Source of the DNA: Ignavibacteriaceae bacterium
Lineage (GTDB): Bacteria; Bacteroidota; Ignavibacteria; Ignavibacteriales; Ignavibacteriaceae
Length of the DNA stretch: 16,128 nt
Assembly: GCA_023231105.1 (NCBI GenBank)
Contig: JALNWB010000088.1
Coordinates: forward strand, 1-16,128
Direction of reading: 5' to 3'
Shown here: positions 5,356 to 12,735 of the stretch, piece by piece
Numbering within the stretch: the stretch's first letter is position 1
How the letters are laid out: every line of letters starts with the position of its first letter
Position numbers and translations under genes: made by a program
The notes under the pieces: generated by a model
What the model saw: only the letters and a program-made list of their open reading frames with translations
The model's database searches: none
What the model was told of the DNA's origin: nothing

Positions 5356-8061
5356 ATGTCGAAAAATTTTAAGATAATTCTTTTACCGCTGATATTTGCG
5401 ACATCGGTTTTTGCTCAACAACAAAAAATTATTATTAAAGCAGAATACTTCCGGAAACAGCTCCCCTTTTCTCTTACACAAAACATTCCAACACCTCAAC
5501 CAAATGTTGCCCTTGCTCTCAGCGGCGGCGGGGCGAGAGGCATTGCACAAATCGGTGTTCTTAAAGCTTTAGAAGAAAAAAATATTCATGCTGATCTAAT
5601 TGTTGGAACAAGCATAGGAAGCATTGTCGGCGGGCTCTATGCAACTGGTTATTCGGTCAAGACACTTGATTCTATTGCTCTAACGGCAGATTGGAATTAT
5701 CTTCTTTCCGTTGATGCAAAAACAAACCGGAGAGATTTATTTATTGATCAAAAAATTTCTGAAGATAAAGCCGTGCTCACACTTCGTTTAAAAGGATTAA
5801 AACCGATTATTCCAACATCTGTAAATGATGGACAGCGGCTGTCAAATTATTTAAATCTTCTTTCGTTTCAAGCGCCGGTTAAAGTACAAAATAATTTTGA
5901 CGATCTCGAAATTCCATTTCGTGCGGTTTGTACAAATTTAGAAACCGGGGATGCGGTAATTCTCAGCAGCGGATCATTAAGCCAGGCGATGAGAGCAAGT
6001 TCGAGCGTTTCGTTTTTGCTTTCTCCCGTAAAAATGGATACTCTCATTTTGGTTGACGGCGGGTTGGTTGCAAATATTCCTGTAAAAATCGCTAAAGAGT
6101 TTCATCCCGATGTATTGATTGCCGTAAATACAACGGGTGATCTTCATCCAAAAGAAGACCTTCAAATGCCCTGGGTTGTTGCAGATCAATTAGTAAGCAT
6201 CCCGATGAAACTATTAAATGAAGAGCAGCTCCGTTATGCCGATTTTATCATTTCGCCAAATTTACAAGGAGTTGGATCTACGGATTTTAGTAAAGTTGAT
6301 TCTTTAATTACTCTTGGATATGTATTTACCAAACCTCTCCTTGAGGCAATTGAAAGGAAGCTTCTATCTATCTACAACCAGCGGATTCATCAAGATGATA
6401 TTTTCTTTAAGAATGTAACAGTAAATAAAAACAGCGATTTAGGAAAAAATTTTTTAGAAGAAATTGGAAAAAAGGATTCTCTTTCAAGCGGTGATATTCT
6501 TAACTATCTTTATCAGAAGAATGCCGCCGGTCAATATGATTCTCTTTCGGCAGAAATTGATACTTCTAACTATCAAACCGAAATAACTTTTAGGGGAGAA
6601 AAAGTTAAAACAGTAGAAACCATTCAATATCAAGGGATAACGCGTCTTTCAATTGACACATTAAAAACGATTTTAAAAAAACTTGAAGGACAGCCTTTCA
6701 ACGGGGTAAAAACATTTTCCGTTATCAAAGAAATTCTTGAGCTTTATCGAATAGCCGGTTACTCATTAGCAGAGTTGGATTCAGTTTCTTTTGATAAATC
6801 TTCTCAGCATCTCTCTTTAATCTTTAGCGAAGGTATTGTTTCGAAAATAAAAATTAGAGGAAACTCTTATACAAATCCAACTATTATTTCAAGGGAATTT
6901 CCTATTCGCGAAGGAGAAGTTTTCGAATCGGAAAAAATTCAGCAGGGATTAACTAATCTGCGAAGCACCGGGTTGTTTGAAAATGTCTATGTTCAAATTG
7001 AAAAAGAAAACGATAAAAAGATTCTAACACTTATTGTTGATGAAAAAATTTCAAACACGGCAAGAATAGGTTTTAAAATCGATACCGAAAACAAACCTCA
7101 ATTCTGGCTTGATATCCGCGACGCAAACATTTTAGGCACGGCATCGGAACTCGGATTTCTCCTTTATTTATCAGCTCGCGGGCGCTCTTACACCCTCGAA
7201 CACAAAGCCGACAGGATATTTGATACTTATCTTACTTACAATATTAACACCTATTATAAATCAAATGATGTATTTGTTTACCGGGACGCTCCTTCTTCAA
7301 GCAGTAAATTTTTTGATCGTGAAAGCTATGGCGAATACAGACAGGTTTTTTATGGGTTATCAGCCGCAATTGGAATGCAGGTAAAGAAATTTGGTAATGT
7401 TATTTTTAAAGGAAAGTATGAGATTAATCAATTAAAAAATTTATATAACCTTCCCGATTACCCAACTCAATTCGCTTTCATCAGTTTTCGTGTTTCATCA
7501 AACATCGATACGCAGGATAAATATCCCTATCCCTCAAAGGGAGTAAAGCTCTCCGCTTATTATGAAACGGCACAAAAGGTTAGTGGACTTTCGTCCGGAT
7601 ATACCAATTTCGGGTTTAATTATAAAAGTTATTTTTCAATAAACAACATTCATACGATTGGGGTTGGTTTCAAAATGGGTTTTGCAGATAAAACTCTCCC
7701 CCTTACGCAGCAATATTCACTTGGCGGGCAGTATTCGTTTTTTGGAATGCGCGAAGATGAGTTTCGCGGGAGACAAATTCTAGCTTCTTCTTTTGAATAT
7801 CGTTTCTTGTTACCTGTTAAAGTTTTTTTTCCGACATATTTTTTGATAAGATACGATTTAGGTTCTATTTGGAAAGAGCAAGAACAAATACGTTTTAAAG
7901 ATCTACGGCACGGCATAGGAGGAACCTTGTCGTTTGATACTCCAATTGGTCCGGCAGATTTTTCAGTTGGCAGAAGTTTTCTCTTTGTAAAAAATCTTCC
8001 CGGAAATCCCATTAGTCTTGGACCGGTTTATTTTTATTTTTCGTTAGGGTATTATTACTAA
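5356..8061 (+). CDS. Patatin-like phospholipase with POTRA domains and outer-membrane beta-barrel
   Basis: A 901-residue predicted outer-membrane protein. A signal peptide (1-20, ending TSVFA-Q) precedes a patatin domain (about 48-325) with oxyanion motif GGGARG (57-62), nucleophile elbow GTSIG (84-88, Ser86) and DGG with catalytic Asp234, so the Ser-Asp dyad is intact and lipid acyl hydrolase activity is likely. Next come two clear POTRA-like repeats (about 418-491 and 493-565, the second with KIKIRGNSYTNPTIISREFP) and probably a third before them (about 347-414). The rest (about 570-901) is a BamA/Omp85-type barrel with alternating residues, FGMREDEFRGRQ near the usual lid-loop site, and an aromatic end SLGYYY. 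The design is that of type Vd autotransporters such as PlpD of Pseudomonas, but with more POTRA units than the one I recall for PlpD. AAAAGGAAAA precedes the ATG; it lies 47 bases after yidC. Confidence 0.9.
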   Translation: MSKNFKIILLPLIFATSVFAQQQKIIIKAEYFRKQLPFSLTQNIPTPQPNVALALSGGGARGIAQIGVLKALEEKNIHADLIVGTSIGSIVGGLYATGYSVKTLDSIALTADWNYLLSVDAKTNRRDLFIDQKISEDKAVLTLRLKGLKPIIPTSVNDGQRLSNYLNLLSFQAPVKVQNNFDDLEIPFRAVCTNLETGDAVILSSGSLSQAMRASSSVSFLLSPVKMDTLILVDGGLVANIPVKIAKEFHPDVLIAVNTTGDLHPKEDLQMPWVVADQLVSIPMKLLNEEQLRYADFIISPNLQGVGSTDFSKVDSLITLGYVFTKPLLEAIERKLLSIYNQRIHQDDIFFKNVTVNKNSDLGKNFLEEIGKKDSLSSGDILNYLYQKNAAGQYDSLSAEIDTSNYQTEITFRGEKVKTVETIQYQGITRLSIDTLKTILKKLEGQPFNGVKTFSVIKEILELYRIAGYSLAELDSVSFDKSSQHLSLIFSEGIVSKIKIRGNSYTNPTIISREFPIREGEVFESEKIQQGLTNLRSTGLFENVYVQIEKENDKKILTLIVDEKISNTARIGFKIDTENKPQFWLDIRDANILGTASELGFLLYLSARGRSYTLEHKADRIFDTYLTYNINTYYKSNDVFVYRDAPSSSSKFFDRESYGEYRQVFYGLSAAIGMQVKKFGNVIFKGKYEINQLKNLYNLPDYPTQFAFISFRVSSNIDTQDKYPYPSKGVKLSAYYETAQKVSGLSSGYTNFGFNYKSYFSINNIHTIGVGFKMGFADKTLPLTQQYSLGGQYSFFGMREDEFRGRQILASSFEYRFLLPVKVFFPTYFLIRYDLGSIWKEQEQIRFKDLRHGIGGTLSFDTPIGPADFSVGRSFLFVKNLPGNPISLGPVYFYFSLGYYY

Positions 8062-8080
8062 TTTTTTTTAGGAGAGTGAC

Positions 8081-9292
8081 ATGAAAAGAGTTCTTTTCTT
8101 TCTTTCCGTTTTGGTTTTTGTAGGTGTTTCACAAAACAAAAAAGATGACGAAAAATTTCTGGAAAATCTTTTAAAAGAAAACGCAAAATATTTTCCGGTC
8201 GTTTTAGAAAATCCGGAAAAATACCGCGTTCAAATTATTTACACAAAAATAGATAAAGCAAAAAACGGGGAAGCAAAACTTGTAACCTATAAATACCACG
8301 TAACCGCAAAAAAATATTTTTATCCCGCAAGCACAGTTAAACTTCCCGCCGCTTTATTAACGCTTGAAAGAATAAATCAATTACAAATTAACGGATTAAC
8401 AAAAGAAACTTCACTCCGCATTGACAGCGCCTATTCAGGTCAAACAAAAGTTGAGTATGATTCTTCTTCGCAAAACAAGCTCCCATCTTTGGCAAATTAT
8501 ATAAAAAAGATTTTTATTGTAAGCGATAACGATGCGTATAACAGATTATATGAATTTCTCGGACAACAATATTTTAACGAAAAGCTTTGGAGAAAAGAGT
8601 ACCTCAATGTATTGATTAATCACCGTTTTGTCGGCGGTTTAACCAGGGAAGAAAATCGTTTTACAAATCCTTTTACGTTTTATTCTAATGGGAAAATTCT
8701 TTACGAACAACCGTTGCGGTTTGATCATTCTCAATATCAAAACGATGTTGAAGATTTATTTCAGGGAAAAGGTGTTGTCGAAGGAGACAGTATTCATCAG
8801 CACCCGAAAGATTTTACGTTTTCAAATTATTTTGCTTTGGAAGAGCAGCACGAAATGTTAAAATCTCTTTTCTTTCCGAATTCGGTCGCAGCAGAAAAAA
8901 GATTTCTCTTAACAAAAGAAGATATCGCATTTTTGAAAAAATATATGTCAATGCTGCCGCGTGAAAGTGAGTTTAACGAATACCACGATTACAGCCGCTA
9001 TCCGGACAGCTATGTTAAATATTTCCTTTACGGTGGTACAAAAGATACTATCCCGGATTATATCAAAATTTATAATAAGGTTGGATTATCATACGGCTAC
9101 TTAACCGATAACGCATACATCGTTGACTCAAAAAACAAAGTGGAGTTTCTTTTAAGCGCGGTTATTTATGTTAACGAAGATGAAATTTTTAACGATGATA
9201 AATATGAATATGATGAAATCGGTTTGCCGTTCCTGGCAAATCTCGGAAGAGTTATTTATCGTTATGAGTTGGAGAGAAAAAACAAACGATAA
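8081..9292 (+). CDS. Exported serine hydrolase of the class A beta-lactamase fold
   Basis: A 403-residue protein with an N-terminal hydrophobic signal (about 1-17, probably cleaved). It carries the three active-site motifs of the penicillin-recognising serine enzymes: SxxK as S84-T-V-K87 in YPASTVKLPAALL, SDN at 148-150 in FIVSDNDAYNRLYE, and a KTG-like K333-V-G. This matches the beta-lactamase2 / class A family best. It is longer than ordinary class A enzymes (about 290), with extra sequence around 170-310, and I see no clear ExxxN omega-loop motif, so true penicillin hydrolysis is uncertain; a peptidase, esterase or cell-wall role is equally possible. AGGAG precedes the ATG and the gap from the lipase gene is 19 bases, so the two are probably co-transcribed. 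Its stop codon lies at the edge of the left arm of a long inverted repeat. Confidence 0.82.
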   Translation: MKRVLFFLSVLVFVGVSQNKKDDEKFLENLLKENAKYFPVVLENPEKYRVQIIYTKIDKAKNGEAKLVTYKYHVTAKKYFYPASTVKLPAALLTLERINQLQINGLTKETSLRIDSAYSGQTKVEYDSSSQNKLPSLANYIKKIFIVSDNDAYNRLYEFLGQQYFNEKLWRKEYLNVLINHRFVGGLTREENRFTNPFTFYSNGKILYEQPLRFDHSQYQNDVEDLFQGKGVVEGDSIHQHPKDFTFSNYFALEEQHEMLKSLFFPNSVAAEKRFLLTKEDIAFLKKYMSMLPRESEFNEYHDYSRYPDSYVKYFLYGGTKDTIPDYIKIYNKVGLSYGYLTDNAYIVDSKNKVEFLLSAVIYVNEDEIFNDDKYEYDEIGLPFLANLGRVIYRYELERKNKR

Positions 9293-9375
9293 ATCCCAAA
9301 AATCAAAAAACAAACCCCAAATAATCTTCAAATTAAAAACTGTTTTGACAATTGTTTGTTTGATTTTTGGGATTT
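9291..9375. terminator. Long inverted repeat between convergent genes, probable two-way terminator
   Basis: AAATCCCAAAAATCAAA (9291-9307) is the exact reverse complement of TTTGATTTTTGGGATTT (9359-9375). With a 3-base bulge the pairing continues through CAAAC (9311-9315) and GTTTG (9354-9358), giving 22 pairs around a loop of 38 bases. The right arm is followed by GTTTTTTG. It lies between the converging serine hydrolase and slyD genes. The left arm is followed by a degenerate second copy (AAACCCCAAATAATC from 9312), so it may also be a dispersed repeat rather than only a terminator. Confidence 0.55.
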
Positions 9376-9394
9376 GTTTTTTGTAATTTGATCA

Positions 9395-9877
9395 TCAATG
9401 ATGATGATATCCATGCGCGCCGTGCGCATGTCCGTGAGACAATTCTTCTGCAGTTGCGTCGCGTAAGTCAAGAAGCTCAACATCAAAAGATAAATCTTCT
9501 CCGGCAAGCGGATGATTAAAATCAACCGTAACATGTTCGTTGGTAATTTCGGTAATAACGAAAGGCATTTGACTGCCATCGGGAGCGTTAGTCACGAATT
9601 CCATTCCTTCTTTAATTTCCATCTCTTTCGGAAATTCGCTTCTCTGCAATACTTGAACGGCGTCATCAAAATATTCGCCGTAAGCATCTGCTGCGGCTAA
9701 TGCAACAATCTTTTTGCTTCCGATGAGCATTCCGCCGATGGCTTCTTCAAGCTTCGGAAGAATTTGTTCCGTTCCGCTTAAAAAAGAAAATGATTTTCCT
9801 TCTGATGTGGAATCGATAATTTCTCCTTCGGAATCCGTTAATATATAATTTATGGTAACAACCTGATTTGGTTTCAA
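9395..9877 (-). CDS. slyD: SlyD-type FKBP peptidyl-prolyl cis-trans isomerase
   Basis: A 160-residue cytoplasmic isomerase and chaperone. The split FKBP domain is visible at about 4-68 and 128-142, with the inserted flap chaperone domain at about 69-127; typical elements are DSTSEGKSFSFLSG near 22-35, QILPKLEEAIGGMLIGSKK at 38-56, ADAYGEY, and the family hallmark NHPLAGEDLSFDVELLDLRD at 121-140. The tail HGHAHGAHGYHHH (148-160) is a histidine-rich metal-binding end like that of SlyD, which binds nickel and other metals in E. coli. The start is TTG at 9877: a stop codon lies two codons upstream in frame and AAGGA is 7 bases before it, so no longer protein is possible. It stands alone between the inverted repeat and the his cluster. 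FkpB-like isomerases lack the tail, so slyD is the better name. Confidence 0.9.
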   Translation of the reverse strand: MKPNQVVTINYILTDSEGEIIDSTSEGKSFSFLSGTEQILPKLEEAIGGMLIGSKKIVALAAADAYGEYFDDAVQVLQRSEFPKEMEIKEGMEFVTNAPDGSQMPFVITEITNEHVTVDFNHPLAGEDLSFDVELLDLRDATAEELSHGHAHGAHGYHHH

Positions 9878-9994
9878 TGTTTAGTCCTTTCTGTGTAAAA
9901 TAATTAGTGATGAAGAAATGATGATAGGGGAATTCTTCAAATTTTTGGGTGTTAAATTACTATTTTCTTTTTCGAGAACATAGGGAAGAAGAGA
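9878..9994. other. Spacer between hisIE and slyD
   Basis: These 117 bases follow the hisIE stop and precede slyD on the same strand. No strong hairpin terminator or clear promoter is visible, so it is open whether slyD has its own promoter or is read from the his operon. Confidence 0.4.
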
Positions 9995-10618
9995 TTATTT
10001 CATTCTTTTCTTAAGATTTTCCACAACATCGGCAAATTCTATTTCCTGTTCCGCAAGCATAACAAATAAATGATAAACTAAATCGGAAACTTCGTTAACG
10101 ATCTCGTGCTTGTCTCTGTTTTTTGCGGCGATCACGGTTTCTATCGCTTCTTCACCGACTTTTTGAATTATCCTGTTTGCGCCGTCTTTAAAAAGTTTTG
10201 TTGTGTATGAAGTTTCAGGAAGATCAATTTTTCTTTGTTTGATCAGCGAGAAAAGTTTGTTGAGAAAATCAAGAGAAGGATTTTTTTCAATACCGAAACA
10301 TGAATAATCTCCGGTGTGGCAAGTATTTCCGTCTGGATTTGCATAAACGAGCAGTGTATCGCCATCGCAATCAAGTTTTATATCCACTAATCGTAGAAAG
10401 TTACCGGAGGTATCACCCTTTGTCCACAAGGTTTTGCGCCTTCTGCTGTAAAATGTTACAAGATTAGTCTCTAAAGTTTTCTCAAGCGATTCTTTATTCA
10501 TAAAGCCCAGCATCAGCACATCTTTCGTTGATGCATCAACGATTATTGCCGGAACCAAACCGTCTAATTTATCAAAATTTATTTCTTCCGTATCGATTTT
10601 AATCTTAATCTTATTCAT
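9995..10618 (-). CDS. hisIE: Bifunctional phosphoribosyl-AMP cyclohydrolase / phosphoribosyl-ATP pyrophosphatase
   Basis: A 207-residue fusion catalysing steps 2 and 3 of histidine synthesis: hydrolysis of PR-ATP to PR-AMP, then ring opening to ProFAR. The cyclohydrolase half (about 15-112) has GFMNKESLEKTL, FYSRRRKTLWTKGDTSGN (56-73), the metal-binding DCDGD (83-87) and GNTCHTGDYSCF with C100 and C107. The pyrophosphatase half (about 114-207) has TSYTTKLFKDGANRIIQKVG, EEAIETVIAA with metal-binding glutamates (155-164) and EVSDLVYHLFVML (176-188). Both active sites look intact and the length is typical of HisIE fusions. It is the last gene of the his cluster and the only one separated from its neighbour by real spacing: 71 bases containing a 28-bp palindrome. 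The ATG at 10618 has only a distant AGGA, so the ribosome-binding site is weak. Confidence 0.97.
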   Translation of the reverse strand: MNKIKIKIDTEEINFDKLDGLVPAIIVDASTKDVLMLGFMNKESLEKTLETNLVTFYSRRRKTLWTKGDTSGNFLRLVDIKLDCDGDTLLVYANPDGNTCHTGDYSCFGIEKNPSLDFLNKLFSLIKQRKIDLPETSYTTKLFKDGANRIIQKVGEEAIETVIAAKNRDKHEIVNEVSDLVYHLFVMLAEQEIEFADVVENLKKRMK

Positions 10619-10652
10619 ACACTTAATCGTGTTCCTATTTTTTGTTTATTGT

Positions 10653-10680
10653 GTAGAGACGGGGCATGCCCCGTCTCTAC
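10653..10680. repeat. Perfect 28-bp GC-rich palindrome inside the his operon
   Basis: GTAGAGACGGGGCA followed directly by its exact reverse complement, TGCCCCGTCTCTAC, lies between hisF and hisIE. It is far richer in G and C than the DNA around it. There is no U-run after it in the hisF-to-hisIE direction, so it is not a typical intrinsic terminator. Palindromes of the GTAGAGACG...CGTCTCTAC kind are, from memory, dispersed in many bacterial genomes, so this is probably one copy of an interspersed palindromic repeat. Confidence 0.85.
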
Positions 10681-10689
10681 GGAAGTTAA

Positions 10690-11445
10690 TTATAACCTGA
10701 CAACAATTCCGTTGTCTTGTAAATATCTTTTTAAATCCTTTATTTTCAAAATATCGAAATGAAAAAGCGAAGCGGCAAGACACGCGTCAACAGTGGCTTT
10801 GCTGAATGCTTCAAGAAAATCATTTTCACATCCGGCGCCACCTGATGCAATGACAGGGATTCGTACAAGTTTATTTAATTCGGAAAGAAAAGCTAAATCG
10901 TATCCGTCTTTCGTTCCATCTTTATTCATTGAAGTTAAAAGAATTTCACCCGCGCCGAGTTCTTCAACTCTTTTACACCATGACAATCCCTCAAGTTCGG
11001 TTTCTTCTCTTCCACCTTTTATGAATACTTTATAGACATTGTTTACAACGTTCACATCGATTGCGGCAACAACCGCCTGGCTGCCGAATTGTCTCGCGGC
11101 TTTGGTAATCAAGCCGGGATTTTTTACAATCGAAGTATTAAGCGAAACTTTATCTGCGCCGGCTTTCAATAATTTTTCAATATCTGTCAACTCGGAAATT
11201 CCTCCGCCAACGGTGAATGGAATGCGGATCGCTTTTGCAATTTCCCTTACAAGTTCAACAAAAGTTTTTCTTTTTTCAACAGAAGCAGTGATGTCAAGAA
11301 AAACTAATTCGTCGGCGCCTTCATCCGAGTAACGTTTTGCAAGCTCAACTGCCGAACCGGCATCAACAAGATTAACGAAATTTACACCTTTAACAACTCT
11401 TCCGTCTTTTACATCAAGGCAGGGAATAATTCTTTTAGCTACCAA
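10690..11445 (-). CDS. hisF: Imidazole glycerol phosphate synthase cyclase subunit HisF
   Basis: The (beta/alpha)8-barrel subunit that uses ammonia from HisH to turn PRFAR into IGP and AICAR in the cytoplasm. Starting at the TTG at 11445 the protein is 251 residues, begins MVAKRIIPCLDV, and places the two catalytic aspartates at D11 (PCLDV) and D130 (AAIDV), the classical HisF numbers. Other family signs are VKGVNF, the phosphate-binding FTVGGGI (about 77-83), SLNTS, TSMNKDGTKDGYD and IASGGAG. A TTG at 11454 would add three residues but sits one base from the AGGAG, whereas that AGGAG is about 10 bases from the TTG chosen here. The gene overlaps the end of hisA by 11 bases and follows hisH and hisA, so HisF and HisH would be made together. 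No active-site changes are seen. Confidence 0.96.
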   Translation of the reverse strand: MVAKRIIPCLDVKDGRVVKGVNFVNLVDAGSAVELAKRYSDEGADELVFLDITASVEKRKTFVELVREIAKAIRIPFTVGGGISELTDIEKLLKAGADKVSLNTSIVKNPGLITKAARQFGSQAVVAAIDVNVVNNVYKVFIKGGREETELEGLSWCKRVEELGAGEILLTSMNKDGTKDGYDLAFLSELNKLVRIPVIASGGAGCENDFLEAFSKATVDACLAASLFHFDILKIKDLKRYLQDNGIVVRL

Positions 11446-12154
11446 CTTGAGCAAGCTCCTTCAAATCAATTTTGTTTTCGTAAATAGCTTTGCCAATTAC
11501 AACGCCGTAGGGATTAATTTCTTTCACTTTTTTCACATCATCCAAATCTTTTATTCCACCTGAGGCAATTAAGTTGATGTTTGGAAAACGTGCAAGAATC
11601 ATTTTGTACAAGTCAATATTAGTTCCGGTCAGCATACCGTCTTTTGAAATATCGGTGCAAAGGAAATGTGTTAAACCAAATTGCAAACAGTACTCAATAT
11701 GTTCGTAAATTGAAATTGTAGTTGCTTCGGTCCAGCCGCTAACCGCAAGCTTTTCGTCTAGCGCATCTACCGCGATGATAAAGTTTTGCGAAGGAAAGTT
11801 TTTTACGATTGCTTCAAATTTAATTTTATTTTTTACCGAAATGGAGCCGAGAATGATTTTATCAATTCCAATTTCAAATAATTGCGAAACGGTTTGTAAA
11901 TTTCTTACTCCGCCGCCGAATTCAATTTTTAACCTTGTTTCTTTTTTTACTTCTTGGATTATTTTATCAACAGAAATTGTTCCGGTTTTTGAGCCGAGTA
12001 AATCAACAATGTGAAGCCACTCAAATCCGTGTTGTTCAAATTCTTTTGCTTTTGCAAGCGGAGTTTGTTCGTAAAAAGTAACCTGGTTAAAATCACCTTT
12101 TCTTAAACGAACAATCTTGTTTTCGTATAGATCAATAGCGGGAATAATCAGCAT
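11435..12154 (-). CDS. hisA: Phosphoribosylformimino-AICAR ribotide isomerase HisA
   Basis: A 239-residue (beta/alpha)8-barrel enzyme that isomerises ProFAR to PRFAR, step 4 of the pathway, directly feeding HisF/HisH. Family marks: IPAIDLYENKIVRL with catalytic D8, HIVDLLGSKTGT, IEFGGGVRN (77-85), ILGSISVKN (101-109), IIAVDA with catalytic D130, CTDISKDGMLTG (166-177), IASGGI (196-201) and VVIGKAIYE (218-226). Length and both catalytic aspartates are as expected. The ATG at 12154 overlaps the last seven bases of hisH, and the gene's own end overlaps the hisF start, so all three are probably translationally coupled. It resembles HisF throughout (an ancient duplication), but the IPAIDLYENK start and length separate the two. 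Confidence 0.97.
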   Translation of the reverse strand: MLIIPAIDLYENKIVRLRKGDFNQVTFYEQTPLAKAKEFEQHGFEWLHIVDLLGSKTGTISVDKIIQEVKKETRLKIEFGGGVRNLQTVSQLFEIGIDKIILGSISVKNKIKFEAIVKNFPSQNFIIAVDALDEKLAVSGWTEATTISIYEHIEYCLQFGLTHFLCTDISKDGMLTGTNIDLYKMILARFPNINLIASGGIKDLDDVKKVKEINPYGVVIGKAIYENKIDLKELAQVGS

Positions 12155-12735
12155 AAGGTTATAAAATTCTCCAATAGTTTTAGTCCGGCGTCTCCCGATT
12201 TTTCCGGATGAAATTGGACGCCGTAAAAATTATCTTTCTCCAACGAAGCGGAAAAATCAATTCCGTTTTCCGCAGTTGCAATCGTAAATTTGTTCACAGG
12301 AACATAAAATGAATGCGCAAAATAGAAGTATTCTTCGTCTTTGATTCCGGTGAAAAGTTTGCTCTCTTTTGTTTGCTTCACTTTATTCCAACCCATGTGT
12401 GGAACTTTCGTTTTTGTTTCATCGAACTTCTCGCCGGTTGTTGGAAAAATGCCAAGGCATGAAACGTTTCCTTCTTTTGAAGAATCGCACAACAGCTGCA
12501 TTCCCAAACATATACCAAGCAGTGGTTTTCCAATCATCCGCATCATTGAAAATAGATTTAACATATGAAGCTGCTTGATTGCAAATGACGCTTCACCAAC
12601 GCCCGGGAAAATAATTTTATCAGCGCGGCATATTTCAACTTCGTTACTTGTGATAACAAACTTTTCATTAAGCGTTTCAAGAGCATTGGCAACCGAGGCA
12701 ACGTTGCCGGCGCCGTAATCAATTATAGAGATCAT
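12148..12735 (-). CDS. hisH: Imidazole glycerol phosphate synthase glutaminase subunit HisH
   Basis: A 195-residue class I glutamine amidotransferase that releases ammonia from glutamine and channels it through the HisF barrel. The start IDYGAGNVASVANAL (5-19) is typical of HisH. The catalytic triad is intact: nucleophile C76 in GICLGMQLL, H176 and E178 in QFHPEKSG. Also present are FPGVGEAS (43-50), VPHMGWN (111-117) and YFAHSFY (138-144). Length is normal. The ATG overlaps the hisB stop by four bases (ATGA) and the end overlaps hisA by seven, which fits balanced production with HisF two genes away. Nothing odd is seen. Confidence 0.97.
   Translation of the reverse strand: MISIIDYGAGNVASVANALETLNEKFVITSNEVEICRADKIIFPGVGEASFAIKQLHMLNLFSMMRMIGKPLLGICLGMQLLCDSSKEGNVSCLGIFPTTGEKFDETKTKVPHMGWNKVKQTKESKLFTGIKDEEYFYFAHSFYVPVNKFTIATAENGIDFSASLEKDNFYGVQFHPEKSGDAGLKLLENFITLC

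Noticed and set aside
9168..9386. Open frame overlapping the end of the serine hydrolase
   Set aside because: It runs in another frame through the hydrolase gene and ends in the inverted repeat, with no ribosome-binding site or family signs.
10653..10680. The 28-bp palindrome as an intrinsic terminator between hisF and hisIE
   Set aside because: No U-run follows the stem in the his direction, and termination there would cut off hisIE. A dispersed palindrome is a better reading.
11446..11454. Longer hisF start (TTG at 11454)
   Set aside because: It sits one base from the AGGAG, too close to use it. The TTG at 11445 gives the standard N-terminus and puts the catalytic residues at D11 and D130.
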